A DNA stretch of 64,000 nt from Pantoea eucalypti (GTDB lineage Bacteria; Pseudomonadota; Gammaproteobacteria; Enterobacterales; Enterobacteriaceae). Position 1 is the first letter of the stretch. Each line of letters opens with the position of its first letter. This document shows, one piece after another, positions 19,415 to 30,298 of this stretch. The notes below the pieces were generated by a model. The model had not been told where the DNA came from, did no database searches, and was given only the letters and a program-made list of their open reading frames with translations. The translations under genes and the position numbers were made by a program. The DNA lies in NCBI RefSeq assembly GCF_009646115.1, contig NZ_CP045720.1:2728001-2792000 (forward strand). The letters are read 5' to 3'.

Positions 19415-20629
19415 TTAATCCAGCGTCCACAGGGCTGGCCAGTGCGCTTTAAGCGCATCGGGTACCTGCAGGATGGCGACGCTTTCTGCGCCCTGCCAGG
19501 CTGCGAAGCGTTCAATAGCGCGCCGGATATCTGCTGCAAAACGCGCCGTGACACGGGTTTTCTCTTCCAGCCAGAGTTTTTTAATCTCCAGCTGTTTTGA
19601 CTGACGCAGCATACGGGCATCAAGCCGGCCTTTTATTTGCCCGCGATGGAGGATGGGCAACACAAAATAGCCAAACTTGCGCTTCTCCTCGGGGGTATAG
19701 CACTCGATACGGTAGTCGAAGTTAAACAGCTCAAGCGCGCGTTTGCGATCCCAGACCACCGGATCAAACGGAGAAAGCACTGTGCTGTGCGTCGCCTGCA
19801 GCGGCGTCTCCAGCAACGGCAGCAGGTCACGATGCAGCCACATCTCGCCCAGACCCTCTGTATTGACGGCGACCAGATCGCCCGCAGCCTCGGCGTCAGC
19901 GATAAAGTCTTTTACGGGTGCCCGCTTCAGGCGATAGTAATCCGCCAGCCAGGCCGCGCGGAAAACCCCTAAGCTGCGGGCGCTGTTCATCAGCATCTGA
20001 CGGGTCGCTTCGGCTTCGCTGATACCATGCAGTTCATCCTGCCAGTCAGGCATTACGCGGCTGCGCAGATCGTAGACGCGCTGAAAATTGCGGCGTTCTG
20101 CGACCATCAGCTCACCGGCGCTGAAGAGATTTTCCAGATGACGTTTGTGCGGTTTCCATGCCCACCAGCCTGACTTCGGGTTATCGGCGTGCGTAAAATC
20201 GGCGGCGCGCACCGGCCCATTTTCCCGGATCTGCTGCAATAGTTCAGCAATCGCCTGCTGGTGGTCAGCAACCCATTGCGCGTTGTATTTCCAGCCCAGA
20301 CGTTCAGGCGACAACATGCGATGACGAAGCAGTCTGTAATCGGCGCGGGGAATAAAACAGGCTTCATGCGCCCAGTATTCAAAGAGTTCACCCTGCGCCA
20401 GCGCCTGCTCCAGCCATGCCTGAGGATAATTACCCAGGCGACTGAACAGCACCAGATAGGGACTGCGGGCCACCACATGAATGGTATCGATTTGCAGCAG
20501 CGACATGCGGGAGATGCAGTTGATCAGATCCTGATACACCGCGCGTTTTGCCGGCGCGCGCAGCAGGCCCTGCGCGGCGAGATGAAGGTGACGTGCTTGC
20601 TGTAACGAAAGTGAATGCGGGCTGTTCAT
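19415..20629 (-). CDS. ycaQ: DNA glycosylase YcaQ (HTH_42 family, interstrand cross-link unhooking)
   Basis: A predicted DNA glycosylase related to Streptomyces AlkZ. The E. coli ortholog excises alkylated purines and unhooks nitrogen-mustard-type interstrand cross-links. The 404-residue protein has the tandem winged-helix HTH_42 fold. The Gln-x-Asp catalytic motif typical of the YcaQ branch is Gln46-Ile-Asp48 in MSLLQIDTIHVVARSPY, followed by the conserved FEYWAHEACFIP (about 98-109). It lies within the lpxK-kdsB cluster, 39 bases after lpxK. The 105 bases to ycaR contain a GGGATGG/CCATCCC hairpin (19370-19392). Confidence 0.93.
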   Translation of the reverse strand: MNSPHSLSLQQARHLHLAAQGLLRAPAKRAVYQDLINCISRMSLLQIDTIHVVARSPYLVLFSRLGNYPQAWLEQALAQGELFEYWAHEACFIPRADYRLLRHRMLSPERLGWKYNAQWVADHQQAIAELLQQIRENGPVRAADFTHADNPKSGWWAWKPHKRHLENLFSAGELMVAERRNFQRVYDLRSRVMPDWQDELHGISEAEATRQMLMNSARSLGVFRAAWLADYYRLKRAPVKDFIADAEAAGDLVAVNTEGLGEMWLHRDLLPLLETPLQATHSTVLSPFDPVVWDRKRALELFNFDYRIECYTPEEKRKFGYFVLPILHRGQIKGRLDARMLRQSKQLEIKKLWLEEKTRVTARFAADIRRAIERFAAWQGAESVAILQVPDALKAHWPALWTLD

Positions 20630-20668
20630 CCTCTTCCTTATCAGGCATCACCTGAATGGGTGCGGGTA

Positions 20669-21655
20669 TCAGAGCGTGCGGCGACAGAGTTGTTCAATAT
20701 CAGCCAGTAATGGCGTGACGGATTTACCGGTCAGGTGAGCATCGACCGGCAGATACCACCAGTCAGGCTGAGCAAAGTCGCGGCATTTCACCGCGTCTTT
20801 TTCGGTCATCAACAGCTGCTGGCCTGTCTGGAGTAATCGGGTCAGCTCATCCTCGCTGTAGGCATGATGATCGGCAAAGGCGATCTCTGCAACTGGCGTG
20901 ATGCCCTGCTTTTTCAGCGTGGTGAAAAAACGGGGAGGATGGCCTATACCGGCCATCGCAACTACCGCACCCAGTTGCTCAGCTGGACAGGTTTCCCCGG
21001 TCAGGAGATTGGTGGCCAGCCCGGGCTGAAGCTGCATGGCAATCTCGTCGGGCTGCGCGTCGCCACCGTTGATGATGACGGCATCAACCTGCCGCAGACG
21101 AGAAGCGCGTTCGCGCATCGGACCTGCGGGCAACCACCAGCCATTGCCAAAGCGTCGTACGCCATCCACCACCACGATCTCGCGATCGCGCTGCAGGGCG
21201 TAATGTTGCAGGCCGTCATCAGTGATGACCACATCCAGCGAGCCCTGTTGCAGTAATGCTTCAATCGCCTGTCGCCTTCTGGGCGCCACCGCGACCGGCG
21301 CCCCGGTGCGCTGAGCGATTAAAACCGGCTCATCACCGGCCTGTTCCGTGCTGGTCTGTGCGGTGACCAGCAAGGGATAGTGATCCGCCTTGCCGCCATA
21401 CCCTCTGGAGACGACGCCAGCACGCAGGCCGCGCTGCTGCAACGCCTCAACCAGCCAGATCACCACCGGCGTCTTTCCGTTGCCGCCGGCAGTGAGGTTA
21501 CCCACCACCACGACCGGCAAAGGCGCGCGCCAGCTTTTACGCCAGCCACGCCTGTAACTGAAACGTATCAGGGCCGTGATCGCACCATACAGCAGGCTGA
21601 ATGGCCATAGCAGTAGCCATAGCGGTGAGCGACCACTCCAGATACGTTCAATCAT
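20669..21655 (-). CDS. lpxK: tetraacyldisaccharide 4'-kinase LpxK
   Basis: Phosphorylates the 4' position of the lipid A disaccharide precursor to give lipid IVA, on the cytosolic face of the inner membrane; essential. The 328-residue protein equals E. coli LpxK in length. An N-terminal hydrophobic anchor ([18 protein letters not shown], about 12-30) precedes the P-loop [15 protein letters not shown] (residues near 47-61). [12 protein letters not shown] contains the catalytic Asp region. Its start overlaps the msbA stop by four bases, coupling the last lipid A kinase to the lipid A flippase. Confidence 0.97.
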   Translation of the reverse strand: MIERIWSGRSPLWLLLWPFSLLYGAITALIRFSYRRGWRKSWRAPLPVVVVGNLTAGGNGKTPVVIWLVEALQQRGLRAGVVSRGYGGKADHYPLLVTAQTSTEQAGDEPVLIAQRTGAPVAVAPRRRQAIEALLQQGSLDVVITDDGLQHYALQRDREIVVVDGVRRFGNGWWLPAGPMRERASRLRQVDAVIINGGDAQPDEIAMQLQPGLATNLLTGETCPAEQLGAVVAMAGIGHPPRFFTTLKKQGITPVAEIAFADHHAYSEDELTRLLQTGQQLLMTEKDAVKCRDFAQPDWWYLPVDAHLTGKSVTPLLADIEQLCRRTL

Positions 21656-23400
21656 TGGCCGAATTGCATCTTATGCAGTTGTGCATAGGCACCGCGTTCT
21701 GCCAGCAACACCTGATGCGTACCGCGTTCTACAATCTGACCATCTTCAATGACCACGATTTCATCCGCTTTCTCAATGGTTGAGAGGCGGTGCGCAATCA
21801 CCAGCGAGGTACGGTTCTTCTGCAACTCATCAAGTGCAGACTGAATGGCGCGTTCTGACTCAGTATCCAGCGCAGAGGTCGCTTCATCCAGGATCAGAAT
21901 CGGACAATCACGCAGCAGTGCGCGGGCAATAGCGATACGCTGACGCTGACCGCCAGATAACAGCACGCCATTCTCGCCAATCACTGTATCCAGGCCTTTA
22001 TCCATCTTATTGATAAAGTCCATGGCATGCGCCATGGTGGCTGCCTGCTCGATCTCTGCACGGCTGTATTGCTCACTCCGCGCATAAGCGATGTTATTGG
22101 CAATGGTGTCGTTAAAGAGATGCACATTCTGCGACACCAGCGCGACCTGATTACGCAGCGAACGCAGGCTGTACTCTCTCAGGTCATGTCCGTCCAGCAG
22201 GATTTCGCCCTGCTGAATGTCATAAAAGCGGGTCAGCAGGCTCGCCATCGTCGACTTACCAGAACCTGAACGGCCCACCAGCGCCACCGTTTTTCCTGCT
22301 GGCAGTGACAGATTGATATTACGCAGTGCCGGAATATCACGGCCCGGATAGGTAAAGGTCACATCACGGAATTCGATATCGCCTTTCGCCCGGGTCATTT
22401 CGCGTGTGCCATTGTCCACTTCCTGCTCACTGTCCAGAATAGAGAACAGCGTCTGACAGGCCGCCATGCCACGCTGGAACTGGGCATTAACGTTGGTCAG
22501 CGACTTAAGCGGGCGCATCAGGGCAATCATCGAGGAGAAGACCACGGTAATCGTCCCGGCGGTCAGCGTATCCATGACGCTTGGGAAGCTCGCGGCATAA
22601 AGTACAAACGCCAGTGCCAGCGATGCGATGAGCTGAATAATGGGATCCGAAATGGAGGATGCTGATACCAGCTTCATTCCCTGCTGACGCATACGGTTAC
22701 TGACGCGGGAAAAGCGCTCCGATTCGATTTCCTGACCGCCAAAAATCAGCACTTCTTTGTGACCTTTCAGCATCTGCTCAGCGCTGGTTGTCACCTGACC
22801 CATGGTGTTCTGCATACTTTTGCTGATAGTGCGGAAACGCTTTGAAACAGTACGGATCGCAAATGAGACGATGGGTGCCAGAACAATCAGGATCAACGAC
22901 AGCTGCCAGCTGTAGTAGAACATCATAACAAACAGGCCAATAATGGAAGCACCTTCACGCACCACCGTCACCAGCGCGCCGGAAGAAGAGGAGGCGACCT
23001 GCTCGGAATCGTAAGTAATGCGTGACAACAGGGTGCCGGTCGACTGCTGGTCAAAGAATGAAACCGGCATTCCCATCATATGGCTGAACAGCCGACGGCG
23101 GATATTCATCACGACATTGCCTGAGACCCAGGAGATGCAGTAGCTGGAGATATAACTGGTCACGCCGCGTACCAGCATCAGGCCAATGACCACTAACGGC
23201 AGCCATAGCATCACCGACCTGTCAGCTTTACCAAAACCATCATCCAGTAATGGTTTCAACAGTGAGAGCATTAAGGCGTCGCCCGCAGCATTGATAATCA
23301 GGGCGACTGAAGCCGCAATTAATCCCGCTTTATTAGGCGCGATCATCGGCCAGAGTCGGCGAAACGTCTGCCACGTAGAGAGATCTTTATCTTGATGCAT
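21652..23400 (-). CDS. msbA: lipid A ABC exporter MsbA
   Basis: A homodimeric half-transporter that flips core-lipid A across the inner membrane; essential. The 582-residue length is identical to E. coli. Six transmembrane helices span residues about 20-310. The nucleotide-binding domain has Walker [12 protein letters not shown] (about 376-386), signature [15 protein letters not shown] and Walker [13 protein letters not shown]. It is the gene upstream of lpxK with ATGA overlap, and follows ycaI by 34 bases, so ycaI-msbA-lpxK look like one transcription unit. Confidence 0.98.
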   Translation of the reverse strand: MHQDKDLSTWQTFRRLWPMIAPNKAGLIAASVALIINAAGDALMLSLLKPLLDDGFGKADRSVMLWLPLVVIGLMLVRGVTSYISSYCISWVSGNVVMNIRRRLFSHMMGMPVSFFDQQSTGTLLSRITYDSEQVASSSSGALVTVVREGASIIGLFVMMFYYSWQLSLILIVLAPIVSFAIRTVSKRFRTISKSMQNTMGQVTTSAEQMLKGHKEVLIFGGQEIESERFSRVSNRMRQQGMKLVSASSISDPIIQLIASLALAFVLYAASFPSVMDTLTAGTITVVFSSMIALMRPLKSLTNVNAQFQRGMAACQTLFSILDSEQEVDNGTREMTRAKGDIEFRDVTFTYPGRDIPALRNINLSLPAGKTVALVGRSGSGKSTMASLLTRFYDIQQGEILLDGHDLREYSLRSLRNQVALVSQNVHLFNDTIANNIAYARSEQYSRAEIEQAATMAHAMDFINKMDKGLDTVIGENGVLLSGGQRQRIAIARALLRDCPILILDEATSALDTESERAIQSALDELQKNRTSLVIAHRLSTIEKADEIVVIEDGQIVERGTHQVLLAERGAYAQLHKMQFGQ

Positions 23401-23434
23401 TATTTATTCACGCTGTTGGAAATAGCCGGCCATT

Positions 23435-25690
23435 CTACCTGGATTCGCGTTTGACGCCAAACCACTGATGATACCAACGGGGCATTAATTGTTCCCGTAG
23501 GGTGTAAACCTGCACGCTGCCCTGCTCTATCCTGATACTGATTTGTCCGGACTGGCCCGTATCCAGCCATCTAAAACCGGCTGTTCGATAGTTTTCCAGA
23601 ACACTTTTCGCGGGCATACGCCATGCGTTGTAGCGTGCGAGCGAGGCAATCGCGGTGTGTCCGCCGGTTTTGCGCAGCAGCAATGAGGTCGACGAGGTAC
23701 GGCTGCCGTGATGCGGTACCTGCAGAATATCCACCTTCAGCCCCTGCTTTTCCAGCGCCACCAACTGACGTTCCGCTTTCGCTTCAATATCGCCGGTTAA
23801 CATCAGCCGGACCTGACCATCATCAACGATTACCACACAGGAATCGTTATTGTCACCCGGCAAAGGTGCCGTTAGCGGCCAGACTACCTGAAAGTGGAGT
23901 TGCCGCCAGCGCCACTGCGTGCCGCGTACGCAGGGTAAATGCGTTTTCTCTGCCAGCGCGCTTCTGACTTCTACCGCTGGCCAGCGTTGCGTAATCGCCT
24001 CCAGCCCGCCGGTATGATCGAGATGTTTATGACTCAGGATGATCTGTTTTAACCGTAACTGTTTGCGCTCCAGCCATGGAATGATTACCCGACTCCCTGC
24101 GTTGTCGTTCTGCCAGCGCGGCCCTGTGTCATACATCACCGCCTCCTTGCCCTGACTGATCACCAGGCTTAATCCGTGCCCGATATCCAGCATATCAATG
24201 CGCCAGCCCGGCTCCTGATGGGACTGGCGACTCCATATCATCGCCAGCGCCAACACACAGCTGCTCAATGGCAAAGAAAAGAAGAACTGCGCACGCCAGA
24301 GAATCAGACTTCCCCATACCATAATCGTAAACCAGGTTGTGCCACTCAGCGGCCACCATCCTGGCGGCAGTAAAGCCAGAGAATGAAACAGTGCACGTAC
24401 TGAGAGATCGGCCGCCCCCCAGAAGAAGCCCGATACAGGCGCCATCGGCAGCAGCAACGCGAACGTTATCAATGGCATGGTAATGAACGAGATGACCGGA
24501 ATTGCCACCAGATTTGCCAGCAGTGCGGTCAGGCTGATCCCGTTGAATATCGCTACCTGCAACGGCACCATTAAAATCATCATGCCCATCTGCAAATGCA
24601 GCAGTTGTACCGGAATCCATCGCTTTTGATGACGGAATCGTGCAGGCAAGGGAAACCAGTGGTACCAGACCAGCAGCATGCCTACAGCCAGAACCGAGAG
24701 CCAGAAACTGTCAGACAAAACGGTCAGCGGATCCGTCACCAGCAGCAATGCAATACAGAAGGTCCAGACCTGCCAGCTATTGAGTTGTACACCTGCAAAC
24801 CGTGTTATTGCCCACAGCGTCAGGGCCAGCAATGCACGCGCTGCGGGAGGCTGTGCTCCTGAGAGCCAGGTATAGGTTGCAGCAAATAGCCAGCTTACGA
24901 TAAGCGGAAGGAGATAGCCGATACGCCGGGCTGGCAGGATAAATTGCACCCCACGCGTAATGATCCAGCCGGTGCTGGCGGCCAGGGCGATATGCATGCC
25001 CGATATCGCCATTAAATGCGCAGTACCGGTATCCCGAAGTAACTGGCGAGTCTGCTGGCTCATTTCATCCCTGATGCCAAAGGAGAGTGCCTCCAGCGTG
25101 GCACGTGCAGGCATGGAGTGGGTCCTGTCGCGATGCCATAAAATAAATCGCCAGCGTCCATTACACTGTTCGCTAACGGCAACCTGATTAAGGATCCTGC
25201 CCTGGAGCGGCGTATTATTAGCCAGAGCAAAACGCTGCGCATCGAAATCGCCCTCATTGAGACGAGCATGGACTGGTCTCAAACGAAGTCGCATCGTCCA
25301 GCGTTGTCCCGGACAATAAGTTTCCGGATCAGTATCGAAATAAAGCCAGGCATAGCGGGGAGGGAATATCATTCTGCCCTCTTCTTCCAGCAGCCGAACC
25401 CGGATTTGCTTTCTCTCTTTCCGCAGTTCACTGATCTCAAGCGTAAAGGTGGCGGGACGTACGGAGAGCTGATCAATATCCCGCACCATCAGACGGGCAT
25501 CGTTAAAAGCCCATGCCAGCAACAGCAGCGTAATACCGGTCCAGCGAAAGGATGGGTAATGGCAATGGAGCAGAGCGAGGCCCATCAGTACCAGCATCAC
25601 CATCATCTTACCTGAGGGCAGTTGGGCCATTAGCAATAGCGGTAATGTTGCAACGATCACCAGTCGCGCCAGAACGGTCCATGTCAGCAT
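23435..25690 (-). CDS. ycaI: ComEC/Rec2-family inner-membrane protein YcaI
   Basis: A polytopic membrane protein of the ComEC family, whose members form the DNA-uptake channel in naturally competent bacteria. In Enterobacterales its role is not established. The 751-residue protein has an N-terminal hydrophobic part and DUF4131-like soluble domain, the multi-span competence domain (about 215-480, beginning at DTGTAHLMAISGMHIALAAS), and a C-terminal metallo-beta-lactamase domain with LSHKHLDHTGGLEAI, LMLTGDIE and LQVPHHGSRTSS. The start is uncertain: ATG at 25690 fits homolog spacing and has GGAT upstream; ATG at 25702 is the alternative. No other competence genes lie nearby. Confidence 0.9.
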   Translation of the reverse strand: MLTWTVLARLVIVATLPLLLMAQLPSGKMMVMLVLMGLALLHCHYPSFRWTGITLLLLAWAFNDARLMVRDIDQLSVRPATFTLEISELRKERKQIRVRLLEEEGRMIFPPRYAWLYFDTDPETYCPGQRWTMRLRLRPVHARLNEGDFDAQRFALANNTPLQGRILNQVAVSEQCNGRWRFILWHRDRTHSMPARATLEALSFGIRDEMSQQTRQLLRDTGTAHLMAISGMHIALAASTGWIITRGVQFILPARRIGYLLPLIVSWLFAATYTWLSGAQPPAARALLALTLWAITRFAGVQLNSWQVWTFCIALLLVTDPLTVLSDSFWLSVLAVGMLLVWYHWFPLPARFRHQKRWIPVQLLHLQMGMMILMVPLQVAIFNGISLTALLANLVAIPVISFITMPLITFALLLPMAPVSGFFWGAADLSVRALFHSLALLPPGWWPLSGTTWFTIMVWGSLILWRAQFFFSLPLSSCVLALAMIWSRQSHQEPGWRIDMLDIGHGLSLVISQGKEAVMYDTGPRWQNDNAGSRVIIPWLERKQLRLKQIILSHKHLDHTGGLEAITQRWPAVEVRSALAEKTHLPCVRGTQWRWRQLHFQVVWPLTAPLPGDNNDSCVVIVDDGQVRLMLTGDIEAKAERQLVALEKQGLKVDILQVPHHGSRTSSTSLLLRKTGGHTAIASLARYNAWRMPAKSVLENYRTAGFRWLDTGQSGQISIRIEQGSVQVYTLREQLMPRWYHQWFGVKRESR

Positions 25691-25846
25691 AATCGTATCC
25701 ATTGTTTCAGTTCGATTATTCTGGGCAATTGAGGTGAAACTAACAGGGAACAATCAGGCAGGCTGGAGCGCCCTCACAAACAGAATGCGGCCTTGCAGTG
25801 TTGACGACAGTAATCTGGATATCAGTGCTCAGCCTGAATAGCAGGC

Positions 25847-25876
25847 AAAAAAAAACGACATCCGGAGATGTCGTTT
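25847..25876 (-). terminator. ihfB intrinsic terminator
   Basis: AAACGACATC and GATGTCGTTT form a ten-base stem over CGGA, followed on the minus strand by nine T residues. It is a strong terminator 18 bases after the ihfB stop. Confidence 0.92.
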
Positions 25877-25894
25877 ATTGGGTTCGGTATCGGC

Positions 25895-26179
25895 TTAGCC
25901 GTAGATGTTTGCGCGATCGCGCAGCTCTTTGCCTGGCTTAAAGTGGGGAACGTATTTACCTTCCAGATCCACTTTGTCACCCGTTTTCGGGTTACGTCCA
26001 GTACGAGGAGCGCGATAGTGCAAAGAAAAGCTGCCGAATCCCCGGATTTCGATGCGCTCGCCCTGTGCCAGCGTAGTGGCCATGTGCTCAAGCATCTCTT
26101 TGACTGCATCCTCAACGACTTTCGCCGGTATATGAGTATGCTGTCCCGCCAGTCTTTCGATCAGTTCTGACTTGGTCAT
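25895..26179 (-). CDS. ihfB: integration host factor beta subunit
   Basis: One half of the IHF heterodimer, a sequence-specific DNA-bending nucleoid protein acting in transcription, replication and site-specific recombination. The 94-residue protein is nearly identical to E. coli IhfB, including the minor-groove-inserting arm with [10 protein letters not shown] and its proline. It lies downstream of rpsA with an 82-base gap holding a strong hairpin, the conserved rpsA-ihfB arrangement. AGGTT(A) upstream of the ATG at 26179 serves as the ribosome-binding site. Confidence 0.98.
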   Translation of the reverse strand: MTKSELIERLAGQHTHIPAKVVEDAVKEMLEHMATTLAQGERIEIRGFGSFSLHYRAPRTGRNPKTGDKVDLEGKYVPHFKPGKELRDRANIYG

Positions 26180-26227
26180 GTAACCTCCGGTTTATCCCTA
26201 CAGGAATGTATGACAGCTTTTACCGAA

Positions 26228-26249
26228 ACCGGGTGGTTGCCCACCCGGT
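26228..26249 (-). terminator. rpsA-ihfB intercistronic hairpin
   Basis: ACCGGGTGG (26228-26236) and CCACCCGGT (26241-26249) form a perfect nine-base GC-rich stem, 12 bases after the rpsA stop. On the minus strand it is followed by TTTCGG, so termination is likely partial, letting some read-through reach ihfB. Confidence 0.55.
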
Positions 26250-26261
26250 GCTTCAGGTCGA

Positions 26262-27935
26262 TTACTCGCCTTTAGCCGCTTTAAACGCTTCAGCCATAGC
26301 GCTAGAGAAATTGCCTTCTTCCTGTTTGGTGTTAACAGTATTGATAGCTTCTTTCTCATCAGCCTGGTCTTTCGCACGGACAGACAGGCTTACGACACGG
26401 TTTTTACGATCAACGCCGGTGAACTTAGCTTCAACGTCGTCGCCAACGTTCAGAACCAGAGTTGCATCTTCAATGCGGTCCAGTGAAGCTTCAGAAGCGC
26501 GCAGGTAACCCTCAACGCCGTCTGCTAATTCAACTGTAGCACCTTTAGCATCAACTGCAGTCACTTTACCGGTGACGATGGCACCTTTCTTGTTCAAAGT
26601 GATGTAGTTGTTGAACGGATCTTCTGCCAGCTGTTTAACGCCCAGAGAGATACGCTCGCGCTCTGCATCAACCTGCAGTACAACGGCAGCGATTTCGTCG
26701 CCTTTTTTGTACTCACGAACGGCTTCTTCGCCAGTCGCGTTCCAGGAGATATCAGACAGGTGAACCAGACCGTCGATGCCGCCATCCAGGCCGATGAAGA
26801 TACCGAAGTCAGTGATTGACTTGATTTTACCTTCAACACGATCGCCTTTGTTGTGCGTCTCAGCGAACAGCTGCCATGGGTTAGATTTACACTGCTTCAG
26901 ACCCAGGGAGATACGACGACGCTCTTCGTCAATGTCCAGAACCATAACTTCAACAACATCGCCTACGTTAACAACTTTAGACGGATGGATGTTTTTGTTG
27001 GTCCAGTCCATTTCAGACACGTGTACCAGACCTTCAACGCCTTCTTCGATTTCCACGAAGCAGCCGTAATCAGTCAGGTTGGTAACACGACCGGTCAGGC
27101 GGGTGCCTTCCGGATAGCGTTTAGCGATAGCAACCCATGGATCTTCGCCCAGCTGCTTCAGACCCAGAGAAACACGGGTACGCTCGCGGTCGAACTTCAG
27201 CACCTTAACGGTGATTTCGTCGCCCACGTTAACGATTTCGCTTGGATGCTTAACGCGTTTCCATGCCATGTCAGTGATGTGCAGCAGGCCATCAACGCCG
27301 CCCAGATCAACGAATGCACCGTAGTCAGTGAGGTTCTTAACGATACCTTTAACTTCCATGCCTTCCTGCAGGTTTTCCAGCAGCTGATCGCGCTCTGCGC
27401 TGTTTTCGGATTCGATAACCGCACGACGTGAAACCACGACGTTGTTGCGTTTCTGATCCAGCTTGATCACTTTGAATTCAAGCTCTTTGCCTTCCAGGTG
27501 CAGCGTATCGCGCACCGGACGCACATCTACCAGTGAACCTGGCAGGAACGCACGGATACCGTTGAGCTCAACTGTGAAGCCGCCTTTAACTTTGCCGTTG
27601 ATAACACCGGTAACAGTTTCAGCGTCTTCGTAAGCTTTCTCCAGCGTGATCCATGCTTCATGGCGCTTCGCTTTCTCACGGGACAGCAGGGTTTCACCGA
27701 AGCCGTCTTCCACTGCATCCAGAGCAACATCAACTTCGTCGCCTACCTGGATTTCCAGTTCGCCGGCTGCGTTCTTGAACTGCTCTGCAGGAATTGCAGA
27801 TTCAGATTTCAGACCCGCATCAACCAGAACGACATCTTTGTCGATAGAAACGACGATGCCACGAACGATAGAACCCGGGCGGGTTTCGATTGTTTTTAAG
27901 GATTCTTCAAATAGTTGAGCAAAAGATTCAGTCAT
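26262..27935 (-). CDS. rpsA: 30S ribosomal protein S1
   Basis: The mRNA-binding ribosomal protein required to initiate translation on most leaders. The 557-residue protein has the E. coli length and six S1/OB repeats: the first two bind the ribosome, and repeats 3-6 bind RNA (for example [56 protein letters not shown]). The start has only a weak GAAG ribosome-binding site, typical of rpsA, whose leader folds to allow S1 autoregulation. It sits between cmk and ihfB as in E. coli. Confidence 0.99.
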   Translation of the reverse strand: MTESFAQLFEESLKTIETRPGSIVRGIVVSIDKDVVLVDAGLKSESAIPAEQFKNAAGELEIQVGDEVDVALDAVEDGFGETLLSREKAKRHEAWITLEKAYEDAETVTGVINGKVKGGFTVELNGIRAFLPGSLVDVRPVRDTLHLEGKELEFKVIKLDQKRNNVVVSRRAVIESENSAERDQLLENLQEGMEVKGIVKNLTDYGAFVDLGGVDGLLHITDMAWKRVKHPSEIVNVGDEITVKVLKFDRERTRVSLGLKQLGEDPWVAIAKRYPEGTRLTGRVTNLTDYGCFVEIEEGVEGLVHVSEMDWTNKNIHPSKVVNVGDVVEVMVLDIDEERRRISLGLKQCKSNPWQLFAETHNKGDRVEGKIKSITDFGIFIGLDGGIDGLVHLSDISWNATGEEAVREYKKGDEIAAVVLQVDAERERISLGVKQLAEDPFNNYITLNKKGAIVTGKVTAVDAKGATVELADGVEGYLRASEASLDRIEDATLVLNVGDDVEAKFTGVDRKNRVVSLSVRAKDQADEKEAINTVNTKQEEGNFSSAMAEAFKAAKGE

Positions 27936-27968
27936 ATTGATAATCTTCAGGATTCTTCAATTTAACGT

Positions 27969-27991
27969 CCATCTGACTTCATGTCGGATGG
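27969..27991 (-). promoter_or_regulatory. rpsA: rpsA leader stem-loop
   Basis: CCATCTGAC (27969-27977) pairs with GTCGGATGG (27983-27991) with one wobble, over a five-base loop, 33 bases before the rpsA start. The E. coli rpsA leader also contains hairpins needed for efficient SD-poor initiation and S1 autorepression; the match in function is by analogy. Confidence 0.5.
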
Positions 27992-28043
27992 GGTTGTTTC
28001 ACATGCCCGGCACCTGATCCATGGTACAGGGTGATAAATTCAG

Positions 28044-28730
28044 TTAAGCCGTAATACCCAGCTTCTCGCGGGCATAGTGTAGCGCTTTTTCGATGACTTG
28101 ATCGATAGACATCTCGGTAGAGTCCAGAACCAGTGCATCGCCAGCGGCTACTAAAGGTGCGATTGCGCGGTTGCGATCGCGGTCGTCGCGTTCTTTTATC
28201 TCGGCTAAAAGGCGGTCAAAGTTAACATTAAAGCCATTGTCCTGCAACTGTAGCATACGGCGCTGAGCACGTTCTTCCGGACTGGCATCCAGGAAAATTT
28301 TCACTGGCGCCTCCGGGAAAACCACGGTGCCCATGTCTCGTCCATCAGCAATTAATCCCGGCAGCTCGCGGAAACCGCGCTGGCGGCGTAATAACGCTTC
28401 GCGCACCCGTGGAAACGCGGCAACACGTGACGCGGTGTTGCTGACCTCCTGAGTACGGATTTCACCGGTAACATCTTCACCTTCAAGGATGACCTGCATG
28501 TCACCATTTTGTGACACAAAGCGCACATCGAGGTGTGCAGCAATCGGCACAAGCGCTTCTTCAGATTCGATGTCGACCTGATGATGCAACGCGGCTAATG
28601 CCAGCACGCGATAAATAGCACCGGAGTCCAGCAGATGCCACTGCAGCGATTCTGCCATCGCTTTACACAGTGTTCCTTTTCCCGCTCCACTTGGCCCATC
28701 AATAGTTATGACCGGGGCAGTTACTGTCAT
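28044..28730 (-). CDS. cmk: cytidylate kinase
   Basis: Phosphorylates CMP and dCMP with ATP, recycling CMP released by RNA turnover and lipid synthesis. The 228-residue protein has the P-loop GPSGAGKGT (residues about 12-20), the CMP-binding insert, and [14 protein letters not shown]. The start at 28730 is supported by GGAGGG seven bases upstream and the family N-terminus; an open frame of 15 more codons precedes it. It lies 108 bases upstream of rpsA. In E. coli ycaL sits between aroA and cmk; here there are only 200 non-coding bases. Confidence 0.97.
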   Translation of the reverse strand: MTVTAPVITIDGPSGAGKGTLCKAMAESLQWHLLDSGAIYRVLALAALHHQVDIESEEALVPIAAHLDVRFVSQNGDMQVILEGEDVTGEIRTQEVSNTASRVAAFPRVREALLRRQRGFRELPGLIADGRDMGTVVFPEAPVKIFLDASPEERAQRRMLQLQDNGFNVNFDRLLAEIKERDDRDRNRAIAPLVAAGDALVLDSTEMSIDQVIEKALHYAREKLGITA

Positions 28731-28897
28731 TATTCCCTCCTGTTGCTGCGTGCTTCCTGACCTTTCGGTCACCATTAATGACTCGCATTATACGCTGCAT
28801 AGCGCGGCTTGGTTACTGTTTCGCACTAACCGGGTTCGTAATTTTAGTTAATTCAGAGGATCGCTGGGCCGTTACAGCCAGATTAAATCCGGGGAGA

Positions 28898-28919
28898 TCC
28901 GGTGCGGAACCGCACCGGA
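28898..28919 (-). terminator. strong hairpin after aroA
   Basis: TCCGGTGCGG and CCGCACCGGA form a nine- to ten-base near-perfect stem 12 bases after the aroA stop. The bases following on the minus strand are TCTCCCC, so it lacks a T-run; it may stabilise the serC-aroA mRNA end or terminate with help. Confidence 0.5.
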
Positions 28920-28930
28920 AGAGAGAGATA

Positions 28931-30217
28931 TCAGGCGCTCTGGCTGATTTTAGCCAGCTGAACGAAGTAGTCCGGGAAGGTTTTAGCTGTACAGCCAGGA
29001 TCAAGAATGGTCACTGGCGTATCTGACAGTGCTACCAGAGAAAAGCACATTGCCATACGGTGATCATTGTAGGTGCCAATATCAGCATGCTTTAGCGTCG
29101 CAGGTGGGGTAATACGGATGTAGTCATGACCCTCTTCGACTTCCGCGCCGACTTTACGCAGCTCTGTCGCCATTGCGCTCAATCGATCGGTCTCTTTTAC
29201 CCGCCAGTTATAAATATTACGTAACTGGGTGGTGCCTTCTGCAAACAGCGCCGTGGTGGCAATGGTCATTGCAGCATCCGGGATATGGTTCATGTCCATA
29301 TCAATGGCCTGCAGCTTTCCAGCCGTACAGGCAATGTAATCATCGCCCCATTCGATCGCAGCACCCATCTTTTCCAGCACGTCAGCAAACCGAATGTCAC
29401 CCTGCATACTCTGGCGTCCGATACCGGTGACCCGGACCGTTCCGCCTTTTATGGCTGCAGCCGCCAGGAAATAAGAAGCGGAAGAGGCATCACCTTCCAC
29501 CAGGTAATCGCCCGGTGACTGATACTGCTGCTGTCCCTTAATCAGGAAACGCTGATAGCTCTGATTCTCAACGTCGACGCCAAAGCACTGCATAAGATTG
29601 AGCGTAATGTCGATGTAAGGTTTGGAAACCAAATCACCTTTAATCGTGATGCAGGTATCCTGCTGCGCCAGCGGCGCGGTCATCAGCAGCGCCGTCAGGA
29701 ACTGACTGGAAACACTGCCATCCACACTGACATCACCGCCGGTAAAACCACCGCGTAAACGCAGCGGCGGATAGTTTTCGTTTTCCAGGTACTCAATGGT
29801 TGCGCCACCCTGACGAAGCGCATCGACCAGATGCCCGATTGGACGCTCTTTCATGCGGGGTTCGCCGGTCAGTTCGATATCGTGCGCGCCCAGGCAAAGC
29901 GCGGCAGCCAGCGGACGCATAGCGGTGCCGGCGTTGCCCAGAAACAGTGACAGCGGTTGAGATGCGTTCAGTGGTCCTGCATTCCCCGTGACTTCACACA
30001 CGGTACGATCGTCTGAAAGCGTATAGCTTACGCCCAGCGCGGTCAGCGCATTCAGCATATGCTTTACATCGTCGCTGTCGAGCAGGTTGGTGAGACGGGT
30101 AGTGCCTTTAGCCAGCGCAGCCAGCAACAATGCGCGATTAGAAACGCTCTTAGAACCTGGCAGGTTCACGGTGCCATCGACACGCGAAATGGGTTGGAGA
30201 GTCAGGGAGTCCTGCAT
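28931..30217 (-). CDS. aroA: 3-phosphoshikimate 1-carboxyvinyltransferase (EPSP synthase)
   Basis: Sixth step of the shikimate pathway: transfers enolpyruvyl from PEP to shikimate 3-phosphate. The 428-residue protein (E. coli 427) has the [22 protein letters not shown] and [13 protein letters not shown] motifs of class I, glyphosate-sensitive enzymes, the catalytic region [15 protein letters not shown], and the YNDHRMAM signature. The start at 30217 ([15 protein letters not shown]) matches homologs; the frame is open six codons further. It is the second gene of serC-aroA, 81 bases after serC with a hairpin between. Confidence 0.97.
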   Translation of the reverse strand: MQDSLTLQPISRVDGTVNLPGSKSVSNRALLLAALAKGTTRLTNLLDSDDVKHMLNALTALGVSYTLSDDRTVCEVTGNAGPLNASQPLSLFLGNAGTAMRPLAAALCLGAHDIELTGEPRMKERPIGHLVDALRQGGATIEYLENENYPPLRLRGGFTGGDVSVDGSVSSQFLTALLMTAPLAQQDTCITIKGDLVSKPYIDITLNLMQCFGVDVENQSYQRFLIKGQQQYQSPGDYLVEGDASSASYFLAAAAIKGGTVRVTGIGRQSMQGDIRFADVLEKMGAAIEWGDDYIACTAGKLQAIDMDMNHIPDAAMTIATTALFAEGTTQLRNIYNWRVKETDRLSAMATELRKVGAEVEEGHDYIRITPPATLKHADIGTYNDHRMAMCFSLVALSDTPVTILDPGCTAKTFPDYFVQLAKISQSA

Positions 30218-30243
30218 GTGAAACGAAATCCTCAAAAATACAG

Positions 30244-30267
30244 AGACCTCGCCGTGTGACGAGGTCT
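30244..30267 (-). promoter_or_regulatory. serC-aroA intercistronic hairpin (possible attenuator)
   Basis: AGACCTCG and CGAGGTCT form an eight-base perfect stem over an eight-base loop in the serC-aroA gap; on the minus strand CTGTATTTTTG follows. It resembles a leaky terminator that would lower aroA relative to serC, or an RNA-stability element. Confidence 0.45.
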
Positions 30268-30298
30268 GGCATCAGCATTAGTGCTGATATTTTAATAA

